NCBI RefSeq assembly: GCF_900091565.1
Contig: NZ_FMCV01000012.1
Span: 62,001-126,000, forward strand
From: Micromonospora marina
GTDB lineage: Bacteria; Actinomycetota; Actinomycetes; Mycobacteriales; Micromonosporaceae
DNA: 64,000 bases
Reading direction: 5' to 3'
Within the stretch, counting starts at the first letter, position 1, and each line of letters opens with the position of its first letter. The position numbers and the translations under genes are program-made. This document shows positions 27,113 to 35,457 of this stretch, one piece after another. Under the pieces are notes generated by a model. The model searched no databases and was not told where the DNA came from. It saw only the letters and a program-made list of their open reading frames with translations.

Positions 27113-27973
27113 TCAACCGCCCTTGCCGATGATGGTGTCGGCGCTCTGCTGGACCTGGTCGATCGGGATGGCGAAGCCGATGCCGATCGAGCCGTTGCCG
27201 TCGATGGTGGCGATCGCGGTGTTCACGCCGACGACCTCACCGCGCGCGTTCACCAGCGGACCACCGGAGTTGCCCGGGTTGATGGAGGCGTCGGTCTGCA
27301 CCGCCGTGTGCCGGCCGTTGCCGATCCGCACCTGCCGGTTGAGCGCGCTGACGATGCCCGCGGTGACCGTCCCGGCGAGCCCGAGCGGCGACCCGACCGC
27401 GAGCACCGGCTCCCCCACCCTCGTGGAGTTCGCCTTTGCGAGCGGCAACGGCGGCAACCCGGCCGACGCGGGCACCTTCAGCACGGCGAGGTCGCTGGCC
27501 GGCTCCCGGCCCACCACCTCGGCCGGAAACCGCCGCCCGTCCGAGGTCTCCACCATGACCGCGCCGGAACCGCCCCGGGCCAGGATGTGGTCGTTCGTGA
27601 CGATGTGCTGCTCGTTGTCGATGGCGAATCCGGAGCCGGACGCGGACGCGCCGGAGCGGCCCCCGACCAGCACCGAGACCACCCCGGGCACCGTCTTGCC
27701 GGCGGCGGTTACCAGCTCGGCCGGCACCGGCGCGGCGGACGCCGCCGCCGGTCCCGGCGCGCCCCGGTCGGCCGCCCAGGTGCCGGCCGCCGCGCCGGAG
27801 ACGGTGGAGAGCGCCACCACCGCCGCCACGCTCAGCAGCCGGTGCCGCAGGTTCCGCCGCCCGGCCTCCGGCCCACCGCCGGGTACGTCCCGGTGACCGC
27901 GCCCGTCCGGGTCCAGTTCCGGCGAGACGAACCACGGTCCGCGTGGCTCGCCGAGTCCGGTCTGCACTGCCAT
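27113..27973 (-). CDS. membrane-anchored S1 (trypsin-like, HtrA/DegP-type) serine protease without PDZ
   Basis: 286 residues. A cytoplasmic N-terminus of about 43 residues, one membrane segment (LLSVAAVVALSTVSGAAAG), then a protease domain with the triad His in IVTNDHILARGG, Asp in PASDLAVLKVP and Ser in DASINPGNSGGPLVNARGEV. The domain ends at IGIGFAIPIDQVQQSADTII, so the PDZ domain usual in HtrA proteins is absent. It acts outside the membrane, probably in protein quality control or processing. It lies 39 bases downstream of the VWA gene, in line with the moxR-DUF58-VWA operon. Confidence 0.88.
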   Translation of the reverse strand: MAVQTGLGEPRGPWFVSPELDPDGRGHRDVPGGGPEAGRRNLRHRLLSVAAVVALSTVSGAAAGTWAADRGAPGPAAASAAPVPAELVTAAGKTVPGVVSVLVGGRSGASASGSGFAIDNEQHIVTNDHILARGGSGAVMVETSDGRRFPAEVVGREPASDLAVLKVPASAGLPPLPLAKANSTRVGEPVLAVGSPLGLAGTVTAGIVSALNRQVRIGNGRHTAVQTDASINPGNSGGPLVNARGEVVGVNTAIATIDGNGSIGIGFAIPIDQVQQSADTIIGKGG

Positions 27974-28012
27974 TCCTGGCTCCTCACGTGTCGTGCGGTA
28001 GTGGTGTGCGGA

Positions 28013-28972
28013 TCAGGGCAGCCGGGAGAACCACCGCAGCGAGCCGGCCGCGGCGCCCATCGCCAGGACCAGCCCGAGGCCGATGAAGCGGGCCGACACG
28101 TCCTGCCGCTCGGTGCGGTAGCCGACCGAGGTGCCGATGTCCTCGTAGACGTCCTTCAGCTCGGCGGTGGTGGACGCCTCGTGGAAGCCGCCGCCGGTCT
28201 GGTCGGCGACCGCTCGCAGCGTCTGGCCGTCCACCGGCACCTGGATCGCCCGGCCGCCCCGGTCGACCGAGCCGCCGGGTGTGCCGAACGAGATGGTGTG
28301 CACCGGCACCTTCGCGGCGACCGCCTGGTCGGCGGCCTCCATCGGGTCCATGCCGGAGGTGTTCGCGCCGTCGGACAGGATGATGATCCGGGCCGGCGGC
28401 GGATCCTTGGCGGCGGTAGCGTCCAGGCTCTTGACCGCGCCCAGCGAGGTGCTGATCGCCTCGCCGATGGCGGTGCCCTGCACGCCGGTGATGCCCTCGG
28501 CCAGCCGCCCGATGCCGTCGTGCAGCGCCTCCCGGTCGGTGCTCGGCGGCACGAGCACGGCCGCGCTGCCGGCGAACGCGACGAGGCCGACGTTGAACTC
28601 GTCCGGCAGCCCGTCGGCGAACCGCCGGCCCGCCTCCTTGGCCGCGGTCAGCCGGTCCGGGTCCACGTCACCGGCGAGCATCGAGGTGGAGACGTCCACC
28701 GCGACCATCACGGTGGCCCGCTCCCGGGGCACCCGCACCTCCGCCTCGGGCCGGGCGAAGCCGACCACGAGCAACGCCAGCATGGCGAGGAACAGGCCCG
28801 CCGGGACGTGCCGCCGCCAGGCCGGTCGGCGCGGGGCGACGCGGTCGAGCAGGCGCAGGTTGGTGAAACGCACCGCGTACCGGCTCTGCCGCCGTTGCAG
28901 CACCAGATAGCCGGCGACCAGCGCGGCGACGGCGAGCAGCAGCCAGAGGCGGGCGGGTGACTGCCAGGTCAT
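28013..28972 (-). CDS. membrane VWA-domain protein (BatA-like)
   Basis: 319 residues: an N-terminal membrane segment (LWLLLAVAALVAGYLVL), a second one near residue 60, a von Willebrand A domain with the MIDAS motif VAVDVSTSMLAGD (DxSxS) and later LSDGANTSG, and a C-terminal membrane segment (FIGLGLVLAMGAAAGSL). This is the BatA/Aerotolerance-type partner of MoxR and DUF58 proteins. ATG at 28972 overlaps the DUF58 stop (ATGA). In related operons the MoxR ATPase acts as a chaperone for VWA proteins; the client process here is not known. Confidence 0.9.
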   Translation of the reverse strand: MTWQSPARLWLLLAVAALVAGYLVLQRRQSRYAVRFTNLRLLDRVAPRRPAWRRHVPAGLFLAMLALLVVGFARPEAEVRVPRERATVMVAVDVSTSMLAGDVDPDRLTAAKEAGRRFADGLPDEFNVGLVAFAGSAAVLVPPSTDREALHDGIGRLAEGITGVQGTAIGEAISTSLGAVKSLDATAAKDPPPARIIILSDGANTSGMDPMEAADQAVAAKVPVHTISFGTPGGSVDRGGRAIQVPVDGQTLRAVADQTGGGFHEASTTAELKDVYEDIGTSVGYRTERQDVSARFIGLGLVLAMGAAAGSLRWFSRLP

Positions 28973-29985
28973 GCGACACCTCCGCGGGTCGCGGCCGGCA
29001 CGGTGGCCAGCCGGCGCTGCTCGTGCACGTACCGGACGACGTCCGCGCACCAGTCCCGGTCGGTACGCAGCGCCAGGTGGGTCGCGCCGGCCCGGCGCAG
29101 CGTGCGGCGTACCTGGTCGCGCTGCTCGGCGGCGGCGCGCGCGTACCGCTCACGCAGGCCCGGGTCGCCGGTCCACACCTCGCGGTGCCGGCCGCTCTCC
29201 GGGTCGACGAGCGTGACCAGGCCGACGTCCGGCAGGTCCAGCTCGCGCGGGTCTGTCACCTCGACCGCGAGCACCTGGTGCCGTACCGCGAGGCGGCGCA
29301 GCGCGGCGGCCCACGGCGGCGGCGCGGCGTCCGGGTCGTCGGGCAGCTCGTCGAGGAAGTCGGAGACGATCACCACGAGCCCGCGCCGGGTGGCGACGCG
29401 CTGAAGCCCGTCCAGCCCGTCGGCCAGGCCGGACGCCGCGTCCCGCCGGTCCGCGCCGGCCACGCCCGCGCCGCCGGGGTCCGGCAGTTCTCCGGTACGC
29501 GGGGCGCCGAGCAGCGCGCGGAGCAGCCCGAGCAGATGGGTACGCCCGCTGCGGGCCGGGAACCGGCGCAGCCCGTCCGGGGTGAGCACCTGGGCGCCGA
29601 GCCGGTTGCCGACTCCGGCGGTGAGGAAGCCGACAGCCGCCACGGCGGCCACCGCCAGTTCACGTTTGTCCAGCGTGGACGTGCCGTACTCCATGCTGGG
29701 GCTGGCGTCGACGAGCAGCCAGGTGGTGAGTTCCCGGTCGGCGTCGACCTCGCGGACGTGCGGGACTGTGGTCCGGGCGGTGACCGCCCAGTCCATCCGG
29801 CGTACCTCGTCCTCGCCGGGGCGGTACTCGCGGCTGCCGGCCGCCTCGCTGCCGGGACCGGGCAGCAGGCCGCGGTACCGGCCGTGCAGCAGGCCGTCGA
29901 GCCGCCGGGTCACCGTCAGCTCCAACCGGCGCAGCCGCTGGTCCGGGGCGAGATCGGCGAGCCCGGGTCCGGCTGCGCCGGTCAT
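28969..29985 (-). CDS. DUF58 domain protein
   Basis: 338 residues. The DUF58 core starts RLDGLLHGRYRGLLPGPGSE and EYRPGEDEVRRMDWAVTART, followed by the VWA-like fold with LLVDASPSMEYGT (a partial MIDAS, DxSxS kept as DASPS). No membrane segment. DUF58 proteins always accompany MoxR ATPases. Both its ends overlap its neighbours by four bases (ATGA), so moxR, this gene and the VWA gene are translationally coupled. Confidence 0.9.
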   Translation of the reverse strand: MTGAAGPGLADLAPDQRLRRLELTVTRRLDGLLHGRYRGLLPGPGSEAAGSREYRPGEDEVRRMDWAVTARTTVPHVREVDADRELTTWLLVDASPSMEYGTSTLDKRELAVAAVAAVGFLTAGVGNRLGAQVLTPDGLRRFPARSGRTHLLGLLRALLGAPRTGELPDPGGAGVAGADRRDAASGLADGLDGLQRVATRRGLVVIVSDFLDELPDDPDAAPPPWAAALRRLAVRHQVLAVEVTDPRELDLPDVGLVTLVDPESGRHREVWTGDPGLRERYARAAAEQRDQVRRTLRRAGATHLALRTDRDWCADVVRYVHEQRRLATVPAATRGGVA

Positions 29986-31031
29986 GCCGCCGCCAGGTCG
30001 TTCACCGTCTCCGTCGGCCCGTTCACCAGTCGGGGTGGCGGCACCGCCTCGATCACGCGGCGCACCACGTCCTCGCCGGAGATCCCGTCGGCGATCGCGT
30101 CGAAGGAGAGCACGAGCCGGTGGGCCAGCACGTCCACCGCCAGTTCCCGGATGTCCTCGGGGAGCACGTAGTCCCGGCCGTGGATGAGCGCCCGGGCGCG
30201 GGCGGCTGCCACCAGGCCGAGCGTGGCCCGGGGGCTGGCGCCGTACGCCAGCAGGGGCGTGACGTCGGGCAGGCCGAAGCGCTCCGGGTCGCGGGTGGCG
30301 AGGATGAGGCGGACCACGTACTCGGCGAGCGCGTGGTGGACGAACACGTCGCTGGCGCGGCGCTGGAGTTCACGCAGCCGGTTCGGGTCGAGCACGGTGC
30401 GCGCGGCGGGGCGCTCGGTGCTCATCCGGTAGAGGATGGCCAGTTCGTCGGCGTCGCTCGGGTAGTCGACCACGACCTTCATCAGGAAGCGGTCGCGTTG
30501 CGCCTCGGGGAGCTGGTAGACGCCCTCGGACTCGATCGGGTTCTGGGTGGCCAGGACGAGGAACGGGTCCGGTACCGGCCAGCTCCGGCCGGCGATGGAG
30601 ACCTGCCGCTCGGCCATCGCCTCGAGCAGCGCCGACTGCACCTTGGCCGGAGCCCGGTTGATCTCGTCGGCGAGCACCAGGTTCGCCATGATCGGCCCCA
30701 GCTCCACGTCGAACCGCTCGGTGGAGGCGCGGTAGATGCGGGTGCCGACGATGTCGGAGGGGACCAGGTCGGGGGTGAACTGGATCCGGGAGAACGTGCC
30801 ACCGACCACTGTGGCCAGCGTCTGCGCCGCCAGCGTCTTGGCGACCCCCGGTACGCCCTCCAGCAGGCAGTGCCCGTCGGCGACCAGGGCGGTGAGCAGG
30901 CGGTCGACGAGCCGATCCTGCCCGACGATCACGCGTTTGACCTCGACGAGGGTCTGTTCCAGCTCGACGCCGCTCGCGTCGGCGTCGACCGGGCTGAGCA
31001 CGCTGGCCGGGGTGTCCGAGATGTCCGTCAC
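29982..31031 (-). CDS. MoxR-family AAA+ ATPase
   Basis: 349 residues. Walker A is LLEGVPGVAKTLAAQT (near residue 60), Walker B LVLADEINRAPAKVQSALLEAM, sensor 1 VLATQNPIESEGVYQLPEAQ with RDRF, and the C-terminal lid contains GASPRATLGLVAAARA. MoxR ATPases work as chaperone-like motors on VWA-domain proteins, here presumably the product of 28013-28972. It is the first gene of the operon; the start is GTG or ATG at 31031. Confidence 0.94.
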   Translation of the reverse strand: MTDISDTPASVLSPVDADASGVELEQTLVEVKRVIVGQDRLVDRLLTALVADGHCLLEGVPGVAKTLAAQTLATVVGGTFSRIQFTPDLVPSDIVGTRIYRASTERFDVELGPIMANLVLADEINRAPAKVQSALLEAMAERQVSIAGRSWPVPDPFLVLATQNPIESEGVYQLPEAQRDRFLMKVVVDYPSDADELAILYRMSTERPAARTVLDPNRLRELQRRASDVFVHHALAEYVVRLILATRDPERFGLPDVTPLLAYGASPRATLGLVAAARARALIHGRDYVLPEDIRELAVDVLAHRLVLSFDAIADGISGEDVVRRVIEAVPPPRLVNGPTETVNDLAAA

Positions 31032-31180
31032 GGTGCTTGCTTCCCGTGCCGGAGCGGCGACAAACGTCGGATTATCGGTCCCTGGGCGGTGGTCGGCGGG
31101 CCGGACCGGCAGCTTCTCCCCAGCCGGGGCCGAACGGCACGAACTGGCGCGGCACCGGCCGGATCGGCACGGAACACGAC

Positions 31181-31208
31181 ACCGGCCCCCGCCTGCGCGG
31201 GGGCCGGT
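31181..31208 (-). terminator. terminator after the secreted protein gene
   Basis: A 12-bp perfect stem, ACCGGCCCCCGC (31181-31192) with its complement (31197-31208) and a CTGC loop, 15 bases beyond the stop of the gene at 31224. Confidence 0.75.
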
Positions 31209-31223
31209 GCGGGGCCGGACGGG

Positions 31224-31745
31224 TCAGTTGGCGACCAGGATGTGGAACGGCCGGTCCGAGGCGCCGCCGGTGGAGTTGCGGGTCTGCACGAAGACCGCGT
31301 TCGGGGTCAGCGTGCGAGGCGCGACCGACACCTCGCCGCCCGGCGGCACGTTCGCCGGGTCGTTCGTGCCGATGGTCGCCACGTACGCCTTCGCGGACAC
31401 GTTGTAGTCGAACAGCACCTGGTACTGCCCGGCGGTCACGCCCGGGCCGGGGGTGAACCGGAACGAGGAGACCACGTTGCCGGAGTGCTGCAGCAGCGTC
31501 CCGTTGGCCGCGACGACCGCCCAGGCGACCTGGCCGGGGGCCGGTGGCGCCAGGGTGGCCCGCATGGCGGTGCGGGCGGCCTGCCGCTCGGCGACGGTCA
31601 CCGGCGGCTGCGCCGAGGAGTGCCGGGGGCCGGGCTGCGGCCTCGCCTCCGACTGGGCGGCGGCGGCGATCCCGCCGCCGGCCAGGGTGAGCGACAGCGC
31701 GGCGAGCGCCACTACCGTCGCCTTCCGCTTGAAGAATGTGGCCAT
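31224..31745 (-). CDS. secreted protein of unknown function (173 aa)
   Basis: A clear Sec signal peptide: MATFFKRKATVVALAALSLT, with likely cleavage after the AAAA near residue 29. The mature part has a charged N-terminal segment, then a beta-rich domain (VAWAVVAANGTLLQHSGNVV, GQYQVLFDYNVSAKAYVATI) ending in NAVFVQTRNSTGGASDRPFH. It has no cysteines. Similar secreted actinobacterial proteins are uncharacterised. ATG at 31745 has GGGAGAGATTC upstream. It is monocistronic, with its own terminator. Confidence 0.8.
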   Translation of the reverse strand: MATFFKRKATVVALAALSLTLAGGGIAAAAQSEARPQPGPRHSSAQPPVTVAERQAARTAMRATLAPPAPGQVAWAVVAANGTLLQHSGNVVSSFRFTPGPGVTAGQYQVLFDYNVSAKAYVATIGTNDPANVPPGGEVSVAPRTLTPNAVFVQTRNSTGGASDRPFHILVAN

Positions 31746-31903
31746 GAATCTCTCCCTTGGTAGACCGTGGCGATACGGCGACTGCGCGTGTCACGTTGCG
31801 GATCATCGGGTATCCGCCGGGAGCGCACCGCTTGTGAGCTGGCCTTACTACAGAGAGTCGCGACTTCTCAACCAGGTGGAACCTAGCACCGGAAAATGCA
31901 GGC

Positions 31904-31968
31904 GGTCAATAGCGTCATTGATTGACCGACGGGCCCAGAAAAGGCGCCAGAAATTGTGAGAAACAATT
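31904..31968. promoter_or_regulatory. two operator-like dyads in an AT-richer intergenic stretch
   Basis: GGTCAAT (31904-31910) and ATTGACC (31921-31927) form a dyad with a 10-base spacer. AATTGT (31952-31957) and ACAATT (31963-31968) form a second dyad. The surrounding 31746-32023 is unusually AT-rich for this genome and contains no gene that I can support. Confidence 0.35.
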
Positions 31969-32023
31969 CACGAAACCATTTCGGAGGGGCGTCGCCACCC
32001 CTCGGCAAGGCAGCCTGACCATC

Positions 32024-32255
32024 ATGATCACCATGACCCGGGCGGGCACCCGGGGCGGTCGCCCGGCCACCGTCGCGTGCTGGCTCGCCGTCGCGCCGGT
32101 GGCCGCGTGGGCGCCGGTGCGCCTGACCGGACAGCAACGCGGTCCGCTGGTGCCGGCGATCGCGTTCACGCCGTACGTCGCCGCCGTGGCCCCGGTGGAG
32201 GCGGTGGCGCGACCACCGGGCACTGCTGGCCGAGCTACGCCTGCCCGCCGGATGA
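32024..32255 (+). pseudogene. remnant of a membrane endonuclease/exonuclease/phosphatase gene
   Basis: From ATG 32024 (or 32033) about 60 residues run through VACWLAVAPVAAWAPVRLTG and LVPAIAFTPYVAAVAP, the typical membrane N-terminus of actinobacterial EEP-family proteins. At about 32205-32211 the frame changes and the sequence ends DHRALLAELRLPAG, the terminal SDHRA-type catalytic block of the same family, followed by TGA at 32253. The roughly 230 residues expected between are missing. The remnant is convergent with cimA, whose stop is at 32257. The identification rests on the two terminal blocks. Confidence 0.6.
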
Positions 32256-32256
32256 G

Positions 32257-33855
32257 TCAGGCCGCGCTCGCGCCCGGCACCCGGGCCCGGTCTAGGCCGT
32301 AGGTGAGCGCGTCGACCAGGGCGTGCCAGCTCGCCTCGACCACGTTCGGGTGCACGCCCACAGTGGTCCAGTCGCGGCCGGCGCCGGCGGTCTCCACGAG
32401 CACGCGTGTGATCGCGCCGGTGCCGTGGCTGCCCTCCAGGATGCGCACCTTGTAGTCGGCCAGCTCGAAGTCGCGCAGCTCCGGGTAGTGCCGGGCCAGT
32501 CCCACCCGCAGCGCCTCGTCCAGCGCGTTGACCGGGCCGTTGCCCTCGGCGGTGGCGATCACCCGCTCGCCGCGTACCCGGATCTTCACAGTCGCCTCGG
32601 AGACCACGGCGCCGTCCTCGCGGTGCTCGACGATCACCCGGTACGACTCGAGCGTGAACGGCCGGGCCGGCGCGGCGTCCGGCAGCTCGGAGCGGACCAG
32701 CAGCTCGAACGAGGCGTCGGCGGCCTCGAACGACCAGCCGTCGGCCTCCAGCTCCTTCACCCGCCCGGTCACCCGGGACAGGGCGTCCGGATGGCCGGCC
32801 AGGTCCAGACCGAGCTCGCGGCTCTTGAGCTCGATGCTGGCCCGGCCGGCCATCTCGGTCACCAGGATCCGCATGTCGTTGCCCACCACTGCGGGTTCCA
32901 CGTGGTTGTAGAGCAACGGGTCGACCTTGATCGCGCTCGCGTGCAGCCCCGCCTTGTGAGCGAAGGCGGCGGCCCCGACGTATGCCTGGTGGGTGTCGGG
33001 GGCGATGTTGGCGATCTCGGAGATGGCGTGCGAGACCCGCACCATCTGTTCCAGGCAGCCGTCCGGTAGGACGGGCATGCCCAGCTTGAGCTGGAGGTTG
33101 GCGACGATCGCGAAGATGTCGGCGTTGCCGGGGCGCTCGCCGTACCCGTTGGCGGTGCCCTGCACGTGCCGGACGCCCGCCTCGACGGCGGCGATCGTGT
33201 TGGCGACCGCGCAGGCCGTGTCGTTCTGCGCGTGCATGCCGAGCCGGTCCGGCGCGATCCCGGTCCGCGCCACCAGGTCCTCGATCACGGCGGTGACCTG
33301 GGAGGGCAGCATGCCGCCGTTGGTGTCGCAGAGCACGAAGCGTTCGGCACCGGCGGCCAGCGCGGTCTCCGCGACGGCGGAGGTGTAGCCGCTGTCGAAG
33401 CGGAACCCGTCGAAGCAGTGCTCGCCGTCGACGAAGACGCGCCGGCCCTGCGCCACCAGGTACGACACGGTGTCGCGGATCATGGCGAGGTTCTCCTCGG
33501 CGGTGGTGCGCAGCGCCCGCTCCACGTGCCGCAGGTCCGCCTTGGCGACCAGGGCCACGGCCGGGGTCTGCGCGTCGAGCAGGCCACGCACCTGCGGGTC
33601 GTCCTCGACCGCGAGGCCGGCCTTGCGGGTGGCCCCGAAGGCGACCAGGATCGCGTGCCGCAGCTCCAGCTCGGTGCGGGCGCGGCGGAAGAACTCGGTG
33701 TCCTTCGGCACCGCACCCGGCCAGCCCCCCTCGATGAAGCCGACTCCCAGGTCGTCCAGCAGGCGGGCCACCGCCAGCTTGTCGACCACCGAGTACGTGA
33801 GCCCTTCGCGCTGCGCGCCGTCGCGCAGCGTCGTGTCGTACACCTGGAACGTCAT
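32257..33855 (-). CDS. cimA: (R)-citramalate synthase
   Basis: 532 residues. The catalytic TIM barrel begins FQVYDTTLRDGAQREGLTYS with the metal Asp and catalytic Arg, and continues through FVDGEHCFDGFRFD, CDTNGGMLPSQV and GMHAQNDTACAVANT (metal HxN). The C-terminal half is the LeuA-type dimerisation/allosteric domain (ELADYKVRILEGSHGTGAITR). CimA condenses pyruvate with acetyl-CoA to give citramalate, a threonine-independent route to 2-oxobutyrate and isoleucine. The HxN and GxQRE patterns fit the CimA/homocitrate-like clade rather than LeuA. ATG at 33855 has AGAGGACTCCG upstream. A leader peptide and terminator precede it (33894-33981). Confidence 0.9.
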   Translation of the reverse strand: MTFQVYDTTLRDGAQREGLTYSVVDKLAVARLLDDLGVGFIEGGWPGAVPKDTEFFRRARTELELRHAILVAFGATRKAGLAVEDDPQVRGLLDAQTPAVALVAKADLRHVERALRTTAEENLAMIRDTVSYLVAQGRRVFVDGEHCFDGFRFDSGYTSAVAETALAAGAERFVLCDTNGGMLPSQVTAVIEDLVARTGIAPDRLGMHAQNDTACAVANTIAAVEAGVRHVQGTANGYGERPGNADIFAIVANLQLKLGMPVLPDGCLEQMVRVSHAISEIANIAPDTHQAYVGAAAFAHKAGLHASAIKVDPLLYNHVEPAVVGNDMRILVTEMAGRASIELKSRELGLDLAGHPDALSRVTGRVKELEADGWSFEAADASFELLVRSELPDAAPARPFTLESYRVIVEHREDGAVVSEATVKIRVRGERVIATAEGNGPVNALDEALRVGLARHYPELRDFELADYKVRILEGSHGTGAITRVLVETAGAGRDWTTVGVHPNVVEASWHALVDALTYGLDRARVPGASAA

Positions 33856-33893
33856 CGGAGTCCTCTTCTCGTGCCCTGGGGGAGCAAACAAAA

Positions 33894-33919
33894 AGACCCC
33901 CCGCGGATGCGGGAGGTCT
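33894..33919 (-). terminator. attenuator terminator in the cimA leader
   Basis: On the minus strand AGACCTCCCGC pairs with GCGGGGGGTCT (11 bp, one U-G) around a 4-base loop and is followed at once by TTTTTGTTTG. The U-tract makes this a true intrinsic terminator, about 40 bases upstream of the cimA start. GCGCGC pairs (around 33921-33948) just before it can form an earlier hairpin. Confidence 0.8.
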
Positions 33920-33948
33920 GCGCGCTCGGCGGGGGAAGGGCCGGCGCG

Positions 33949-33981
33949 CTAGCTGCTAATGATCAGGACGAAGCTGGTCAC
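33949..33981 (-). CDS. cimA leader peptide VTSFVLIISS
   Basis: GTG ACC AGC TTC GTC CTG ATC ATT AGC AGC TAG: ten residues with Val, Leu, Ile, Ile in a row, directly before the hairpin and U-tract terminator of cimA. This is the form of a ribosome-mediated attenuator sensing charged branched-chain tRNAs. There is no strong ribosome site; CAGAGT lies seven bases upstream of the GTG, as in the ilvB leader where the transcript seems leaderless. Confidence 0.65.
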   Translation of the reverse strand: MTSFVLIISS

Positions 33982-34170
33982 GACCCGTACTCTGCCACCT
34001 CGCCCCCGGATCTGGGAGGCGAAATCCATATTCCGGGACGACGACCGGCACGGTGATCGTCTTCACACCCGGGCACGCCCGCCACGAGCACGAACGGGGC
34101 TGCGGAAGAATCTTGAACAGATCCATTTACTGGCCCGGCGGTGCTGCCGGGTCACGCTCAAGGAGGACCC

Positions 34171-34731
34171 GTGCTCACTGTCGGTGACCACTTCCCCGAG
34201 TACGAACTCACCGCCTGCGTGTCGCTCGACGCCGACAGGGCGTTCGAGACGATCAACCACAAGTCCCACGAGGGCCAGTGGCGCGTCGTGTTCTTCTGGC
34301 CGAAGGACTTCACCTTCGTCTGCCCGACCGAGATCGCCGAGTTCGGCCGCCTCAACGGCGAGTTCGCCGACCGCGACGCCCAGGTGCTCGGCGTCTCCGT
34401 CGACAACGAGTTCGTCCACTACGCCTGGCGCAAGGACCACCCGGACCTGCGCGAGCTGCCCTTCCCGATGCTCAGCGACATCAAGCGTGAGCTGACCGCC
34501 GCCTGCGGCGTTCTGGGCGAGGACGGCGTCGCACAGCGGGCCACCTTCATCGTGGACCCCAACAACGAGATCCAGTTCGTCATGGTGACCGCCGGTTCGG
34601 TCGGCCGCAACGTCTCCGAGGTGCTGCGGGTGCTCGACGCGCTCCAGACCGACGAGCTGTGCCCGTGCAACTGGAACTCCGGCGGGGCGACGCTCGACGC
34701 CAACGCGCTCCTCGCCGGCGCCGGGGCCTGA
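34171..34731 (+). CDS. ahpC: alkyl hydroperoxide reductase AhpC (peroxiredoxin)
   Basis: 186 residues. The peroxidatic cysteine is in DFTFVCPTEIAEFGRL and the resolving cysteine region in LCPCNWNSGG near the C-terminus. AhpC reduces peroxides and, in actinobacteria, is recycled by AhpD. GTG at 34171 (MLTVGDHFPEYELTA) has the strong site AAGGAGGACCC. ahpD starts two bases after its stop. No oxyR lies beside it, and the upstream region (33982-34170) shows no operator that I recognise. Confidence 0.95.
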   Translation: MLTVGDHFPEYELTACVSLDADRAFETINHKSHEGQWRVVFFWPKDFTFVCPTEIAEFGRLNGEFADRDAQVLGVSVDNEFVHYAWRKDHPDLRELPFPMLSDIKRELTAACGVLGEDGVAQRATFIVDPNNEIQFVMVTAGSVGRNVSEVLRVLDALQTDELCPCNWNSGGATLDANALLAGAGA

Positions 34732-34732
34732 C

Positions 34733-35263
34733 GTGGGCCTGGACGCGATCAAGGCGGGCCTGCCCGACTACGCCAAGGACATCCGGCTCAACCTCGGCTC
34801 CACCATCACCACCTCGACGCTGAAGCCGGACCAGGCATGGGGCACCGCCCTGGCCTGCGCGGTGGCGGCCCGCAACCCGGTGGTGCTGCGGGAGATCGCC
34901 GCCGAGGCGGCCGGTCACCTCACGCCCGAGGCGGTCGAGGCAGCGAAGGGCGCGGCTGCGGTCATGGCGATGAACAACGTCTACTACCGGGCCAAGCATC
35001 TGATCGGCGACGAGCAGTACGCGTCGCTGCCGGCCCGGCTGCGGATGCAGATCATCGCCCGCCCCGGCGTGGAGAAGACCGACTTCGAGCTGTGGTGCCT
35101 CGCCGTCTCGGCGATCACCGGCTGCGGCGTCTGCCTGGAGTCCCACGAGAAGACGCTGCGCGCCGCCGGGTTCAGCCGTGAGCAGGTGCACGAGGGGCTG
35201 CGGATCGCCGCCGTCGTCCACGCCGCCGCGGTGACCCTGGACGCGGAGGCCGCACTGGCCTGA
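34733..35263 (+). CDS. ahpD: alkylhydroperoxidase AhpD
   Basis: 176 residues. The AhpD catalytic motif is AITGCGVCLESHEKTLRAAG, holding the CxxC pair and the proton-relay His, near residues 126-140. MAMNNVYYRAKHL is the second family block. AhpD reduces oxidised AhpC using dihydrolipoamide adaptors (as in M. tuberculosis). GTG at 34733 directly follows ahpC, so both proteins come from one transcript. Confidence 0.95.
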   Translation: MGLDAIKAGLPDYAKDIRLNLGSTITTSTLKPDQAWGTALACAVAARNPVVLREIAAEAAGHLTPEAVEAAKGAAAVMAMNNVYYRAKHLIGDEQYASLPARLRMQIIARPGVEKTDFELWCLAVSAITGCGVCLESHEKTLRAAGFSREQVHEGLRIAAVVHAAAVTLDAEAALA

Positions 35264-35269
35264 TCCACC

Positions 35270-35344
35270 GGCCCGCGCGCGCCCGACCGGCACCGCGCGG
35301 GCCGACGACCCGAGGGGCCGGCGTCACCACCGTGGCGCCGGCCC
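35270..35344 (+). terminator. tandem hairpins after ahpCD
   Basis: Hairpin 1: GGCCCGCGCG (35270-35279) with CGCGCGGGCC (35294-35303). Hairpin 2: GGGCCGGCG (35315-35323) with CGCCGGCCC (35336-35344). The rest of the gap to 35457 shows no gene. Confidence 0.65.
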
Positions 35345-35457
35345 TCCGGCGTCGGCGGGTCGCCCCTCGCCGGGTTGACGCCCGGACATGGTGGGTAATC
35401 CTCCCGACTGACGACGGCGCCGCGACGGCCGCGGCCCTGGAGGACGGGAGGCCGCAC

